Shown here: positions 25,996-34,110 of the stretch, piece by piece
Layout of the letters: the number at the start of each line of letters is the position of its first letter
How positions within the stretch are numbered: position 1 is the stretch's first letter
From: an uncultured Verrucomicrobia subdivision 3 bacterium
GTDB taxonomy: Bacteria > Verrucomicrobiota > Verrucomicrobiia > Limisphaerales > UBA11358
Length of the DNA stretch: 64,000 nt
Assembly: GCA_903850425.1 (NCBI GenBank)
Contig: CAINLR010000011.1
Coordinates: 1-64,000, forward strand
Direction of reading: 5' to 3'
Translations under genes and position numbers: made by a program
Notes under the pieces: model-generated
What the model was told of the DNA's origin: nothing
What the model saw: the letters and a program-made list of their open reading frames with translations, nothing else
Databases searched by the model: none

Positions 25996-27078
25996 TCAAG
26001 TCTGATTGCCTTCCGCGTAGTAGCGGTAGCGGTTCACGCGATAGACCCAGGCCAGCACTTCGGCGACGGCGGCATAGAGGTTGGCGGGGACTTCACCGCC
26101 GACGCGGGCGTGCTTGAACAGCATGCGTGCGAGCGGTTTGTTTTCCATGATGGGGACCTGATGTTGCGCGGCAATCTCGCGGATTTTCTGGGCGTTCAGG
26201 CGGATGCCTTTGGCCACGACTTTCGGCGCCTTCATGGTCTTGCGATCATAACGCAGCGCGATGGCGATGTGCGTGGGGTTGGTGACGACGACATCCGCTT
26301 TGGCGACTTCGGCCAGTTCCTTGGCCTTGCTCGTCTTGCGCCGGCGACGCTGCGCATTCTTGACCTGCGGATTGGTCTCCGAGCTTTTGGCTTCTTCCTT
26401 CAATTCCTCCTTGGTCATCATCAGGTCCTGGCTGGTGCGCCAGAATTGGTAGCCGTAATCCACGGCTGCGATCACCACCAGCGCGGTGGTCACGCGCAGC
26501 AAGATGGCCAGCGCGGTCTGACCGAGAAACGCGGCGAGGCGGTCCACGCTGACCGCGGTGGAAAAAATCGGGTCCAGCATGACGCTGCGCATCTGCGAAT
26601 ACGACAGCGAAAAGACCACGGCGAATTTGACCATGCCCAGGGCCGTGGGCACCGCCGAGCGCATGGAGAAAAGACGTTTGAACCCTTCAATCGGATTGAT
26701 GCGGTTCCATTCCGGCGCGAGCACTTCGGAGGCGGTTTGAAAACGGTTTTGGATCCCGCCTGCGAGTAAACCCGCCAGCATCGTGGCGATCACGAGCGGG
26801 CCGACACATTTCAAAATCACCATGAAACCGGCCACCCCATATTGTTGGAGCGAGTTGGAGGAAACCGGCGTGTCGTAAAGATGGCCGAGAATCTGGATGG
26901 CGGCATTGCCCAGTTGCGACCAGGCTTCGTGGCCGCTGAAGCTCAGGGCGGCGATGGCACCGAACAGGACAAAGACCGTCTGCACCTCGGCGCTGCGCGG
27001 CGTCTGCCCATGCTTGATCGCCTCCTCCAGCTTGCGCTGGGTTGGTTGCTCCGTCTTTTCGCCCGTATCCTCAGCCAT
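25996..27078 (-). CDS. flhB: Flagellar export switch protein FlhB
   Basis: A 360-residue membrane protein of the flagellar type III export gate that switches substrate class from rod/hook to filament. The N-terminal half has four membrane helices; the cytoplasmic domain contains the self-cleavage site NPTH at 267-270 in VVVTNPTHIAIALRYD. The N-terminus EDTGEKTEQPTQRKLEEA is typical. It is the last gene of the flagellar operon, starting three bases after the fliR stop. The sequence between its stop and the GH115 gene (145 bases) holds no supported gene. Confidence 0.96.
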   Translation of the reverse strand: MAEDTGEKTEQPTQRKLEEAIKHGQTPRSAEVQTVFVLFGAIAALSFSGHEAWSQLGNAAIQILGHLYDTPVSSNSLQQYGVAGFMVILKCVGPLVIATMLAGLLAGGIQNRFQTASEVLAPEWNRINPIEGFKRLFSMRSAVPTALGMVKFAVVFSLSYSQMRSVMLDPIFSTAVSVDRLAAFLGQTALAILLRVTTALVVIAAVDYGYQFWRTSQDLMMTKEELKEEAKSSETNPQVKNAQRRRRKTSKAKELAEVAKADVVVTNPTHIAIALRYDRKTMKAPKVVAKGIRLNAQKIREIAAQHQVPIMENKPLARMLFKHARVGGEVPANLYAAVAEVLAWVYRVNRYRYYAEGNQT

Positions 27079-27081
27079 GAT

Positions 27082-27846
27082 TCAACGCCCTCCAATCAGA
27101 TGTCCGAACGACATCAAATCTTCCGGCACCCGGCCCAGATAGTTGGCGACATATTGCGCCGTGAGCTGCAACGTGAACCCGAAAACCACCAGGCCGGCGG
27201 CGATCTTGAAACCAAAGCTTTCACCGAAAACATTCATCTGCGGCACGGCGCGGCTCATCACGGCGAAGAAAACGGTGATGACAAACGACACCGCCATGAT
27301 CGGCGCGGCGATCTGCAAGGCGACGACGAAAATCTGCGCGGTGCGGCCGATCACCGCCTCGAACAGCGAGTGGTTCAACTGGCCGCCGCCGAGCGGCAGC
27401 ACGTCGAACGTCCGCGCAAACCCAAGCAGGATGCCGTGGTGCAAATTCAGCGTGAGCATCACCATGGTCGTCAGCAGATAGAGGATCACGCCCGTCACCG
27501 GCTGCGACTGCCGCGAGGAGGGGTCCATCAACATGCCCATGTTCAGGCCCAGTTCCGTGGCGATGATGGTGGCGGCCATTTCTGTGGCGAAAAAAATCAA
27601 CCGCCCGACAAAGCCCAGCAGCAGGCCAATGCACGTCTCGCGCACGATCAAACCGATGAGTGAAAACAGGCCCAACTGCTGGACGGGCAGCGGCGGCAGT
27701 TGCGGCGCAATCAACAGCGCCAAACATGCCGCGAGCGCGATGCGCATCGGGCGCGGAATGTTCACCGCCGAAAAAAACGGCAGCGCCAGCAGAAACGCGC
27801 CGGTGCGGATGAACACCAGGAACCAATTGTAGAAATCAAAGTCCAT
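27082..27846 (-). CDS. fliR: Flagellar export gate protein FliR
   Basis: A 254-residue polytopic membrane protein of the export gate, which assembles with FliP and FliQ into the substrate pore. Hydrophobic segments run throughout; RETCIGLLLGFVGRLIFFATEMA and GLNMGMLMDPSS are family blocks. The spacing to flhB is three bases. A 108-base gap with a palindromic element separates it from fliQ. Confidence 0.93.
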   Translation of the reverse strand: MDFDFYNWFLVFIRTGAFLLALPFFSAVNIPRPMRIALAACLALLIAPQLPPLPVQQLGLFSLIGLIVRETCIGLLLGFVGRLIFFATEMAATIIATELGLNMGMLMDPSSRQSQPVTGVILYLLTTMVMLTLNLHHGILLGFARTFDVLPLGGGQLNHSLFEAVIGRTAQIFVVALQIAAPIMAVSFVITVFFAVMSRAVPQMNVFGESFGFKIAAGLVVFGFTLQLTAQYVANYLGRVPEDLMSFGHLIGGR

Positions 27847-27859
27847 TCAAGGGGAAATT

Positions 27860-27944
27860 ATGAAGGATGAATTATGAAGGATGAAACAAGCAGCGAGGGA
27901 GTCGCCGCCTGGTTTTATTTCATCATTCATAATTCAACCTTCAT
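27860..27944. repeat. Palindromic repeat between fliQ and fliR
   Basis: Two 27-base arms, 27860-27886 and 27918-27944, are complementary at 25 positions. The arms consist of ATGAAGGATGA units (ATGAAGGATGAATT twice in part), separated by a 31-base GC-rich loop. Such ATGAAGGATGA palindromes are an interspersed repeat type I associate with verrucomicrobial and planctomycetal genomes. It fills almost the whole fliQ-fliR gap and would form a strong mRNA hairpin inside the operon. Confidence 0.75.
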
Positions 27945-27954
27945 CCGTCTTTTC

Positions 27955-28224
27955 TCACTGCACCATCTGCGGCATTTTCATGATGACCGCCGTGGTGAAT
28001 TCCATGAGCGTGCGGACGATCCACGGTAGCAGCAGCAGCATGATGCCGACGACGGCGAGCGCTTTGGGCACAAAGGCCAGCGTCTGCTCGTGAATGGTGG
28101 TGACCGCTTGAAACAGGCTGATGGCGAGACCGATGACCATGGCCGTGATCAGAATGGGCGCGGCAATCGTCAAGGATTCCAAAATCATGGTCTTCAGCAG
28201 GTCAATGGCGAATTCGGGATTCAT
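27955..28224 (-). CDS. fliQ: Flagellar export gate protein FliQ
   Basis: An 89-residue protein of two membrane helices (LTIAAPILITAMVIGLAISL and ALAVVGIMLLLLPWIVRTLM) joined by the conserved FQAVTTIHEQTLAFVPK loop, the normal length and pattern of FliQ. It starts three bases after the fliP stop. Four or more copies pack around the FliP ring in the export gate. Confidence 0.95.
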   Translation of the reverse strand: MNPEFAIDLLKTMILESLTIAAPILITAMVIGLAISLFQAVTTIHEQTLAFVPKALAVVGIMLLLLPWIVRTLMEFTTAVIMKMPQMVQ

Positions 28225-28227
28225 GCG

Positions 28228-29085
28228 TCACATGCCAAAACTCCGCACCAGCGACTGCACCACCAGCGTCCAGCCGTCCACGAGCACAAACAGCAGCAGT
28301 TTCAGCGGCAACGACAACGTCATGGGCGGCATCATCATCATGCCCATGCTCATCAGCACGGTGGCGACGACGATATCAATCAGAATAAAGGGAACGTAAA
28401 TCAGGAACCCCATTTGAAACGCCGTCCGCAGTTCACTGATGATGAAGGCCGGGGTGACGACGCGCAGCGGCAGGTCTTCGACGCGGGTCGGCGGCAATTT
28501 GGCCATCGAGACGAATAGCTCCACATCTTTGGGCCGCGTTTGCTTGAGCATGAAACCACGGAGATAGCCGCTCCCGCGGTCGAGCGCTTCCTGGCTCGTG
28601 ATTTTCTTTTCCTGATAGGGCGTGAGCGCGTTGGTGTTGATGTTTTCCCAGACCGGGGCCATGACGAAATAAGTGATGAAGAGCGACAGGCCGATGATGA
28701 TTTGATTGCCCGGCGAACCTTGCAGTTGCAGCGCGGAACGCACAAACGCCAGCACGATGGCGATGCGTGTGAAACAGGTCATCAACAGCAAAATGGAAGG
28801 CGCGAGCGACAGCAGCGTCATCATGAACAGAATCTTGATGCCGGAGTCGAGGTCGGGCGCGCCGTTGCTCGGGCCGATGGAAACGTTGAGCGGACCGAAG
28901 CTGGTGCCGGTGTTCGTCTGCGCCGAGGCGGAAAGACTGCCGAGCAGGAAAAAGAGAATCAGCGCGGCAAAAAAGCGGGGGCGAAGAAACGCCGAACATC
29001 CAACATTGAACCTCCAACAGCCAGTGCGGCGTGGCGATGCCGCTTGGGTGTTGGGTGTTGGATGTTGAATGTTGGAGGTTCCCAT
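28228..29085 (-). CDS. fliP: Flagellar export gate protein FliP with palindromic-element insertion
   Basis: A 285-residue protein forming the core pore of the flagellar export gate. Family blocks are intact: MTLLSLAPSILLLMTCFTRI, NQIIIGLSLFITYFVMAPVW, RPKDVELFVSM, and the C-terminal IDIVVATVLMSMGMMMMPP. The start at 29085 is well supported: AAAGGGAAA lies about ten bases upstream and fliO ends five bases before it. Residues 2 to 31, before the real signal peptide (FFAALILFFLLGSLSASAQ), are encoded by a 29-base inverted repeat (see 28994-29081), an in-frame insertion that the protein tolerates because the leader is removed. Confidence 0.94.
   Translation of the reverse strand: MGTSNIQHPTPNTQAASPRRTGCWRFNVGCSAFLRPRFFAALILFFLLGSLSASAQTNTGTSFGPLNVSIGPSNGAPDLDSGIKILFMMTLLSLAPSILLLMTCFTRIAIVLAFVRSALQLQGSPGNQIIIGLSLFITYFVMAPVWENINTNALTPYQEKKITSQEALDRGSGYLRGFMLKQTRPKDVELFVSMAKLPPTRVEDLPLRVVTPAFIISELRTAFQMGFLIYVPFILIDIVVATVLMSMGMMMMPPMTLSLPLKLLLFVLVDGWTLVVQSLVRSFGM
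28994..29081. repeat. Palindromic element inside the 5' end of fliP
   Basis: Arms 28994-29022 and 29053-29081 are complementary at 25 of 29 positions and are built from CCAACATTCAACATCC-like units. The loop contains a second small stem. The element is fully within the reading frame, adding SNIQHPTPNTQ and WRFNVGCS peptides. The SNIQHPTSNIQ translation is a repeat signature I have seen widely in verrucomicrobial sequence, so this is a member of an interspersed repeat family (recollection, not a search). Confidence 0.8.
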
Positions 29086-29090
29086 TTGAA

Positions 29091-29621
29091 TTATTTCCCT
29101 TTAAGCACCTGCTGCAACGCCTGGGCGAAGGGCATGGGCGCGGCAGATTTTTCGCCGGCCTCCGCCGACGCCGTTTCCGCATCCGGCAAGTGGCTGAGGA
29201 GATTCACGCCGGCGGGCGAGGTCGCCACCAGAAAGCGCTGTTGTTCATAAGCCACTACGAAGAGGGCTTGCCGCGCGCCGAGCGGACGGGTTTCGAGCAC
29301 GTTTAACTTGGGCGCATGGCCGCGTTGAATCGCCAGCCGCTGCCAATTCTTGTAGAGCCAGACGCCGCCGAGAAAAAGGCCGAGCACCAGCGCAAGCGAT
29401 CCCATCACGCGCAAAAAGGAAACGCCGGCACCAGGCAACAGTTCGGGAGCCGCGACCGCATTGGTGCCGTCGGCGAAGAGGTTTCCGGCGCTGAGCAGAA
29501 AAATCGAGCCCAGAAAAAAAAACCTTGTCCGCGGTCCTCGGCGCCAGCCTCGCAAACAAATAATAAAAACGAGGGGGGCCGCCGAGGACGCGGACGAAAT
29601 GCTGTTCAGCCCCGCGTTCAT
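29091..29621 (-). CDS. fliO: Flagellar biosynthesis protein FliO with palindromic-element insertion
   Basis: A 176-residue membrane protein that helps FliP ring assembly. After a cleavable or anchoring hydrophobic segment, the main helix is VMGSLALVLGLFLGGVWLYKNW, followed by the cytoplasmic FliO fold (KLNVLETRPLGARQALFVVAYEQQRFLVATSPAGVNLLSHLP). The start ATG overlaps the fliN stop (ATGA at 29621-29618), which fixes it. Residues 9 to 32 (SSASSAAPLVFIICLRGWR then RGPRTR) are encoded by a GC-rich inverted repeat and precede the normal leader FFFLGSIFLLSAG. The rest looks unaltered. Confidence 0.88.
   Translation of the reverse strand: MNAGLNSISSASSAAPLVFIICLRGWRRGPRTRFFFLGSIFLLSAGNLFADGTNAVAAPELLPGAGVSFLRVMGSLALVLGLFLGGVWLYKNWQRLAIQRGHAPKLNVLETRPLGARQALFVVAYEQQRFLVATSPAGVNLLSHLPDAETASAEAGEKSAAPMPFAQALQQVLKGK
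29527..29595. repeat. Palindromic element inside the 5' end of fliO
   Basis: Arms 29527-29552 and 29570-29595 (beginning GTCCGCGGTCCTCGGCG and ending CGCCGAGGACGCGGAC) are complementary with one bulge and few mismatches. The 17-base loop, 29553-29569, is almost pure A and T with C. The element is in frame with fliO and unrelated in sequence to the one in fliP. Confidence 0.8.
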
Positions 29622-29875
29622 GCGGTGACGGTCTGACCAAGGACCTCGGTGATTTTCACGCCGTAGCGGTCTTCGATCACGACAACTTCGCCCCGCGCAA
29701 TGAGCTTGCCGTTCACATTGAGTTCCACGGGCGCGTCGGCCGCCTTGTCGAGCTGCACGACGGAGCCGATGGTGAACTGGAGCACTTCGCGCATCGGGAG
29801 CTGGCAGCCGCCCAGTTCGATGGTGAGGCTGACCGGCACGTCGAGGACGAGATTCAAGTTGCTGGGATTTTCCAT
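29618..29875 (-). CDS. fliN: Flagellar motor switch protein FliN
   Basis: An 85-residue C-ring protein of SpoA fold. I start at MENPSNLNLVLDVPVSL (29875), the usual short FliN; a longer frame upstream overlaps fliM and is basic, low-quality sequence. VLQFTIGSVVQLDKAADAPVELNVNGKLIARGEVVVIEDRYGVKI is the complete SpoA core. The start lies within a few bases of the fliM stop and the stop overlaps the fliO start. Confidence 0.95.
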   Translation of the reverse strand: MENPSNLNLVLDVPVSLTIELGGCQLPMREVLQFTIGSVVQLDKAADAPVELNVNGKLIARGEVVVIEDRYGVKITEVLGQTVTA

Positions 29876-29880
29876 AGCGG

Positions 29881-30828
29881 TTATTGGGGAACGGAACTGG
29901 TCAGTTGGACGGCCCATTTGGCATCCGTGGTGCCGGGCCGGCCGATAAATTTGGGCACTTTGCCGAAGCGGACGAGCACTTGCGCGGCGCAGGCGGGATC
30001 GAGACTCAGCAGGTCGCCGGGCATCAGTCGCGTGATGTCGCCGGCGGACATTTTCAATCCCTGCCACTCGGCGGTGATGGCGACTTTCACTTCATCCAGG
30101 CCGCCATTCCAGCGCGGTTTGGTGGCCCGCGCCGGCGCGGCTTCGGTGCCGGGAATCGCGGGATTGATGAGCCGCATCAGGGGTTCGACCGTCGTGTAGG
30201 GGAACACAATTTGAAACGTTTCACTCTGCTCGGCAATGGTGGTCTGGATCGAAAGTGTGAGCATGGCCGTGTCTGGCGGCGACGTCTGGAGAAACGGGCT
30301 GTTGTTCTCGTGGCCGACGAGGATGGGATGCAAGTCGCGCAATTCCGGCCAGTGATTGCACCATTCGGCCAACACCAACGTGGCCACCTGGTCGGTGAGC
30401 GCCACTTCGATGTCGCTCAAATCGCGGGTCTCCGCTGGCATTTCCCCGCCGCCGCCGAGCAACCGGTCCACCAGCGTGAGCGCGAGCTTCGGCGGTATGA
30501 CCAGCAGGCCCACGCCTTTGAGCGGCTCGGTTTTGAACAGGGTGATGTGCGTGGGATTGGCCAGGCCCTCGATGAATTTCTGGTAGCTGACGATCTGCAC
30601 CTTTTCCAACTGGAGGCTGCATTCGAGCCGGAGAAAAATCGCGAGGCGCGCGGCCAGGGAGCGGACGAATTGATCATGCCGCTGGCGGATGCGGCGCAGT
30701 TCGCTCGCGGCCAGAAAACCGGACTGGCGAAAATCATGGCTGCGAATGGCGGCGGCGGGGCGGTAGGCCCGCACGCCGCGCTGGGTGAGGATCAGCACGT
30801 CCGCCGCAGATGGTTCGGGGGTTTCCAT
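29881..30828 (-). CDS. fliM: Flagellar motor switch protein FliM
   Basis: A 315-residue C-ring protein linking FliG to FliN. The middle domain shows the CheC-like blocks RHDQFVRSLAARLAIFLRLE, LVDRLLGGGGEMP and LTDQVATLVLAEWCNHWPEL; the C-terminal SpoA domain is WQGLKMSAGDITRLMPGDLLSLD. The extreme N-terminus METPEPSAADVLILTQRG is short and lacks an obvious LSQxEID CheY-binding motif, although ADVLILTQRG may be a divergent version. Gap to fliL is 14 bases. Confidence 0.94.
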   Translation of the reverse strand: METPEPSAADVLILTQRGVRAYRPAAAIRSHDFRQSGFLAASELRRIRQRHDQFVRSLAARLAIFLRLECSLQLEKVQIVSYQKFIEGLANPTHITLFKTEPLKGVGLLVIPPKLALTLVDRLLGGGGEMPAETRDLSDIEVALTDQVATLVLAEWCNHWPELRDLHPILVGHENNSPFLQTSPPDTAMLTLSIQTTIAEQSETFQIVFPYTTVEPLMRLINPAIPGTEAAPARATKPRWNGGLDEVKVAITAEWQGLKMSAGDITRLMPGDLLSLDPACAAQVLVRFGKVPKFIGRPGTTDAKWAVQLTSSVPQ

Positions 30829-30842
30829 TGAGCGGGGGCGGC

Positions 30843-31370
30843 TTATTGGATGCCGAATTCCGTGATGTAGATTTCCGAGATGGAGTTCTCGCCCAGGACG
30901 TTGTTGAATCCGTTGATCAATTCCGTGCGGATCAAATTGCGGGAGCCGGCTTTTTCCAGATCGGCCAGCGTCTTGACGGAGAGAATTCCCATGGCCACGT
31001 CGCGGAGCTGCGCGTCATTTTCCGTCATCTTGGCCTTGAACACCTCCCCGCCATTGCCGACCACCGTGAAGCTGCTCAGCAGATAACGCGAACCCATCGT
31101 GCCCGCGATGTTGACCAGCACCTTGCTAAACGGCACCGAGATTTTTTTCCCGTCCGCACCGGTTTTGCTCTTGGCGCTGTGGCCGCTCTCCGCCGTGTCC
31201 TTGATGCCGAGACTTTTTTGGAGCTGCGGCACGAGCACAAATTTGGTCATCCCAAACGCGAGCGCCGGCATGAGCACGAGGCTGAGAATGAGCGGCAGCC
31301 AGGCCTTGAGGCCACCGGGCGCGGCGGCCACTTCTTTTTCCTCCTCGGGTTTGGTGCGTTCTTCGGCCAT
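30843..31370 (-). CDS. fliL: Flagellar basal-body protein FliL
   Basis: A 175-residue single-span inner-membrane protein that surrounds or supports the stator. A charged N-terminus (MAEERTKPEEEKE) precedes the helix LPLILSLVLMPALAFGMTKF, then a periplasmic stomatin-like domain with VPFSKVLVNIAGTMGSRYLL and the C-terminal INGFNNVLGENSISEIYITEF. Stop and start spacing to fliM and flgE are 14 and 6 bases. Confidence 0.93.
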   Translation of the reverse strand: MAEERTKPEEEKEVAAAPGGLKAWLPLILSLVLMPALAFGMTKFVLVPQLQKSLGIKDTAESGHSAKSKTGADGKKISVPFSKVLVNIAGTMGSRYLLSSFTVVGNGGEVFKAKMTENDAQLRDVAMGILSVKTLADLEKAGSRNLIRTELINGFNNVLGENSISEIYITEFGIQ

Positions 31371-31376
31371 AAAAAA

Positions 31377-32198
31377 TTAGCGTTTCAGATTGTTGATCGT
31401 CTGTAGGATTTCGTCGCTGGTGGAGATGACCTTGGTGTTGGCCTCGTAGGCGCGCTGCGTGACGATGAGCGACGCGAGCTGGCCGGCGAGATCCACGTTG
31501 GACATTTCCAGCGCGCCGGCCTGGAGCGATCCCACGCTTGAATCCCCCGCCGCCACCGGGGCCGCGAGCGGTCCGGCATTGGCGAGGCCGCTGTAAAGGT
31601 TGTTTCCGGCCTTGAGCAGGTTTTGCGGGCTGGAATAATTCTGCAGCAGCACTTTCCCGCCGGCAAATGGGTCGCCGGTTGCCAGTTGAATATTTACCGT
31701 GCCATCATCGGCAAATTTGAAACTGGTGACGGCGGAAGTATTGCCACCCGGCGCCCCGGTGTTGTCAATGGGAATATCCCCCACCGTGGTGGACCCGGCC
31801 GCCGTGTAACCCTGCACGCGCATACCGGTGGCGGTGCAAAGAAAGCCGTTGTAATTTTGGAACTGGCCGTCCCGCGTCGCGAAGGTGGCCCCGGTGGCCG
31901 GATCGCGCACCGTAAAGAAACCGCTGCCTTGAATGGCCAGATCATTCGGCGCCCCGGTCGAGGAAACGGAGCCCTGCGTAAATTGGTTGGTGATGGACTC
32001 CGTGCCCACGCCCGTGCCCACCTGCTGCGAGCCCGCCGCGCCGCCGTTGCCGAGCGTCTGACTGAACGTGTCGGCAAAACTCGCGCTGGCGCTTTTGAAA
32101 CCGGTGGTGTCCACGTTCGCAATGTTGTTGGCGGTGACGTTGAGGCTCTGTTGGAACTGCTGCATGGCGCTGACGGCGGAATCGAAAGAAAGCATCAT
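31377..32198 (-). CDS. flgE: Flagellar hook protein FlgE-family, unusually short
   Basis: A 273-residue axial protein. The N-terminus AMQQFQQSLNVTANNIANVDTTGFK and C-terminus SNVDLAGQLASLIVTQRAYEANTKVISTSDEIL are the FlgE/F/G family ends, with NDLAIQGSGFFTV between. Position straight after flgD argues for the hook protein, but typical FlgE is 400 residues or more; this one lacks most of the surface domains and is the size of the rod proteins FlgF or FlgG. Therefore either a minimal hook or a rod protein in the hook position. The methionine pair at the start leaves a one-codon ambiguity. Confidence 0.85.
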   Translation of the reverse strand: MMLSFDSAVSAMQQFQQSLNVTANNIANVDTTGFKSASASFADTFSQTLGNGGAAGSQQVGTGVGTESITNQFTQGSVSSTGAPNDLAIQGSGFFTVRDPATGATFATRDGQFQNYNGFLCTATGMRVQGYTAAGSTTVGDIPIDNTGAPGGNTSAVTSFKFADDGTVNIQLATGDPFAGGKVLLQNYSSPQNLLKAGNNLYSGLANAGPLAAPVAAGDSSVGSLQAGALEMSNVDLAGQLASLIVTQRAYEANTKVISTSDEILQTINNLKR

Positions 32199-32227
32199 AA
32201 TTATTTTCGGTGATGGGTTGGGGTTGG

Positions 32228-32653
32228 TTAATTGCCTTTGTAGGGCATCACGGAGATCAACTGGCTCAGCTTGTATGTCAGGCCGTTAATGATGATCTGC
32301 GGCGTGCCGTTATCCATGGACACCCCGGAGACCTGGCCCGTGGCCACCGTGTTGTTGCTCGGATCCACCTGCACGGTGACCGTGCTGCCCACGAGACTAT
32401 TGGCCTGGAGCATCGAAAGCGATGAGGACATCTGGCTGGCCTGCTGCAACGAGGTGAACTGCGCCATCTGCGCCGCCATGTCCGTGTTCGACTTCGGATT
32501 CATGGGATCCTGAAATTGGATCTGCTTCACCAGCAGTTGCAGAAAATCATTCTGGTTCAACGTCTGCGCCGAACCGGTGAGGGGCGTGGCGGACTTGGCC
32601 AGGTTGGTGGTCGTCGCCGCATTGGTGTTGGATAGTAAAGAGATTGGAGTCAT
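32228..32653 (-). CDS. flgD: Flagellar hook capping protein FlgD
   Basis: A 141-residue scaffold that caps the growing hook. LNQNDFLQLLVKQIQFQDPMNPKSNTDMAAQMAQFTSLQQ is the conserved FlgD N-terminal block, followed by SLVGSTVTVQV. It is shorter than enteric FlgD (about 230) and lacks most of the C-terminal Tudor/FNIII part. I chose ATG 32653; a GTG at 32677 would overlap the fliK stop and add eight residues, with a GGGAAT sequence nearby. Confidence 0.9.
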   Translation of the reverse strand: MTPISLLSNTNAATTTNLAKSATPLTGSAQTLNQNDFLQLLVKQIQFQDPMNPKSNTDMAAQMAQFTSLQQASQMSSSLSMLQANSLVGSTVTVQVDPSNNTVATGQVSGVSMDNGTPQIIINGLTYKLSQLISVMPYKGN

Positions 32654-32667
32654 AAAATGATAAATGG

Positions 32668-34110
32668 TTAAGCCCACGATTCCCAGCCACCGACCGCCAG
32701 CCGCGCTGTCGCCCCGAGCGTCCGGCCCGCCAGCGCGAATTCCGCGAAGGCCGACGCCTTTTGCGCCTCCAGCTCCCGCGAAGATTCCTGTTGTTGTTTG
32801 AAACTGCTGCCACTGCCCGTCGAAAATTGCGCCTCGCCGCCCAACGGCGCGAGCTTGATGCCGCGCTGCTCCAGCCGCTGCTGCAGCTCCGGCCAGTGCT
32901 GGTTCATCAGTTGAAAATCACCGCGCGACAAAACCGCGTGCGCCTCGATGTCGCCGTTGCGGTGCCGCAATTCCAGCGACAATTCCGTGCCGGCCCCCGG
33001 CTTGATTACCACCGACAGCGTGTCGGTTTTCGCCTCCACCAACCGCACCGCGTGCAGCGCCACCATGTCGTGGGTGCGTTCCAGATTGCGCATCCGCGCA
33101 TCGGTCAACGACGGCAGGATCGCCAGGGTCTGGGCCGCCGAAAATTCCACCGACGAAAAGGTGTCCGGCAGCGTAAGATTAATATTGGTCTCGCCAGAAT
33201 TGCTTTCCGCCGCGCGCACCGGGCCGGCGAGCGCGGGCGTCGGCAATACTTTCTCGCGCGCCGACGCGGACGCGGCACCCGGCAAAACTGTTCCATCCAA
33301 CCCGGCAACTTTGTTCGTATTTGCGTTCTTTTTCATCGGCACCTCCACTGTTGCAACTCCTGTGCCACCATTTTCCGCCGCGGGCGCGGCGGCGGCAGTC
33401 GCCGCTGTTTCAATGGCTTTTGACTCCGCGCTGGCCATCGGTTTTGCAACGTCCACGGCGGCATCTTTCAACAGCGCATTCGCGTCCACCGCCGCTTCGG
33501 GCTGGGTGGTTTCGGATTTCGGGGCCGCCGGAATTTCGCCGGGGTGGGCGGGTGCCAGCTCGGCGGCCAGAGATTTTGTTTTTTCCGCCGCCGTCGAGTC
33601 CGCCTTGGTATTGGCCACCGTCACCGTCGGACCGGCTGCGCCTTCCGCCATCGCCATCGCGGCCACGCCGGAATTTTCTTTGGCCGCCGCCGAAAAATCC
33701 GCCACGGTTTGCGGAGAGACCAAACAACCCGATGGCGGCAGCGGCAGTTGCCACGCCAACAACGGGTCGGTCAAATCCGTCTGCGGCCACATCCGGGCGT
33801 CGGCATTGGGGGAAGTTGGCTCGGTCGAAGTTTGGGTCGCAGACGCCTCGGAATCCGGGCTGGGAATATTTCCCGGGGTGGAATCCTCGGAGTCACTTTC
33901 TGGCCGCCGAGAATTCCTGGCGGCGGCGGCGTGTTTCCGTTCCGCGCGCAACGCGAGTTCGCGGGGGGATTCTTTTGCTTTTGCCGACTGCGCCCGCTGC
34001 ATCAACCGGCCAAAGTCTTCCGGCGCGGCTTGGTCGTGATTTTTTTCGCGCTCCAACCTCACCTCGCCACCGGCCGTCGGTGCGCTCAGAATGCGTTCAA
34101 GGCTTTGCAT
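32668..34110 (-). CDS. fliK: Flagellar hook-length control protein FliK
   Basis: A 480-residue secreted ruler protein. The first 300 residues are low complexity, rich in Ala, Glu, Lys, Thr and Pro, as usual for FliK. The C-terminal Flg_hook domain (about 370 to 430) has LSVVIKPGAGTELSLELRHRNGDIEAHAVLSRGDFQLMNQHWPELQQRLEQRGIKL in pieces that match the family's strand-helix pattern. The start overlaps the end of the MotE-like gene by 14 bases. Interaction with the FlhB cytoplasmic domain is expected from the family. Confidence 0.88.
   Translation of the reverse strand: MQSLERILSAPTAGGEVRLEREKNHDQAAPEDFGRLMQRAQSAKAKESPRELALRAERKHAAAARNSRRPESDSEDSTPGNIPSPDSEASATQTSTEPTSPNADARMWPQTDLTDPLLAWQLPLPPSGCLVSPQTVADFSAAAKENSGVAAMAMAEGAAGPTVTVANTKADSTAAEKTKSLAAELAPAHPGEIPAAPKSETTQPEAAVDANALLKDAAVDVAKPMASAESKAIETAATAAAAPAAENGGTGVATVEVPMKKNANTNKVAGLDGTVLPGAASASAREKVLPTPALAGPVRAAESNSGETNINLTLPDTFSSVEFSAAQTLAILPSLTDARMRNLERTHDMVALHAVRLVEAKTDTLSVVIKPGAGTELSLELRHRNGDIEAHAVLSRGDFQLMNQHWPELQQRLEQRGIKLAPLGGEAQFSTGSGSSFKQQQESSRELEAQKASAFAEFALAGRTLGATARLAVGGWESWA

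Noticed and set aside
29876-30067. Longer FliN start
   Set aside because: The extra 64 residues lie within fliM in another frame and are basic, unlike FliN; the ATG at 29875 is next to the fliM stop.
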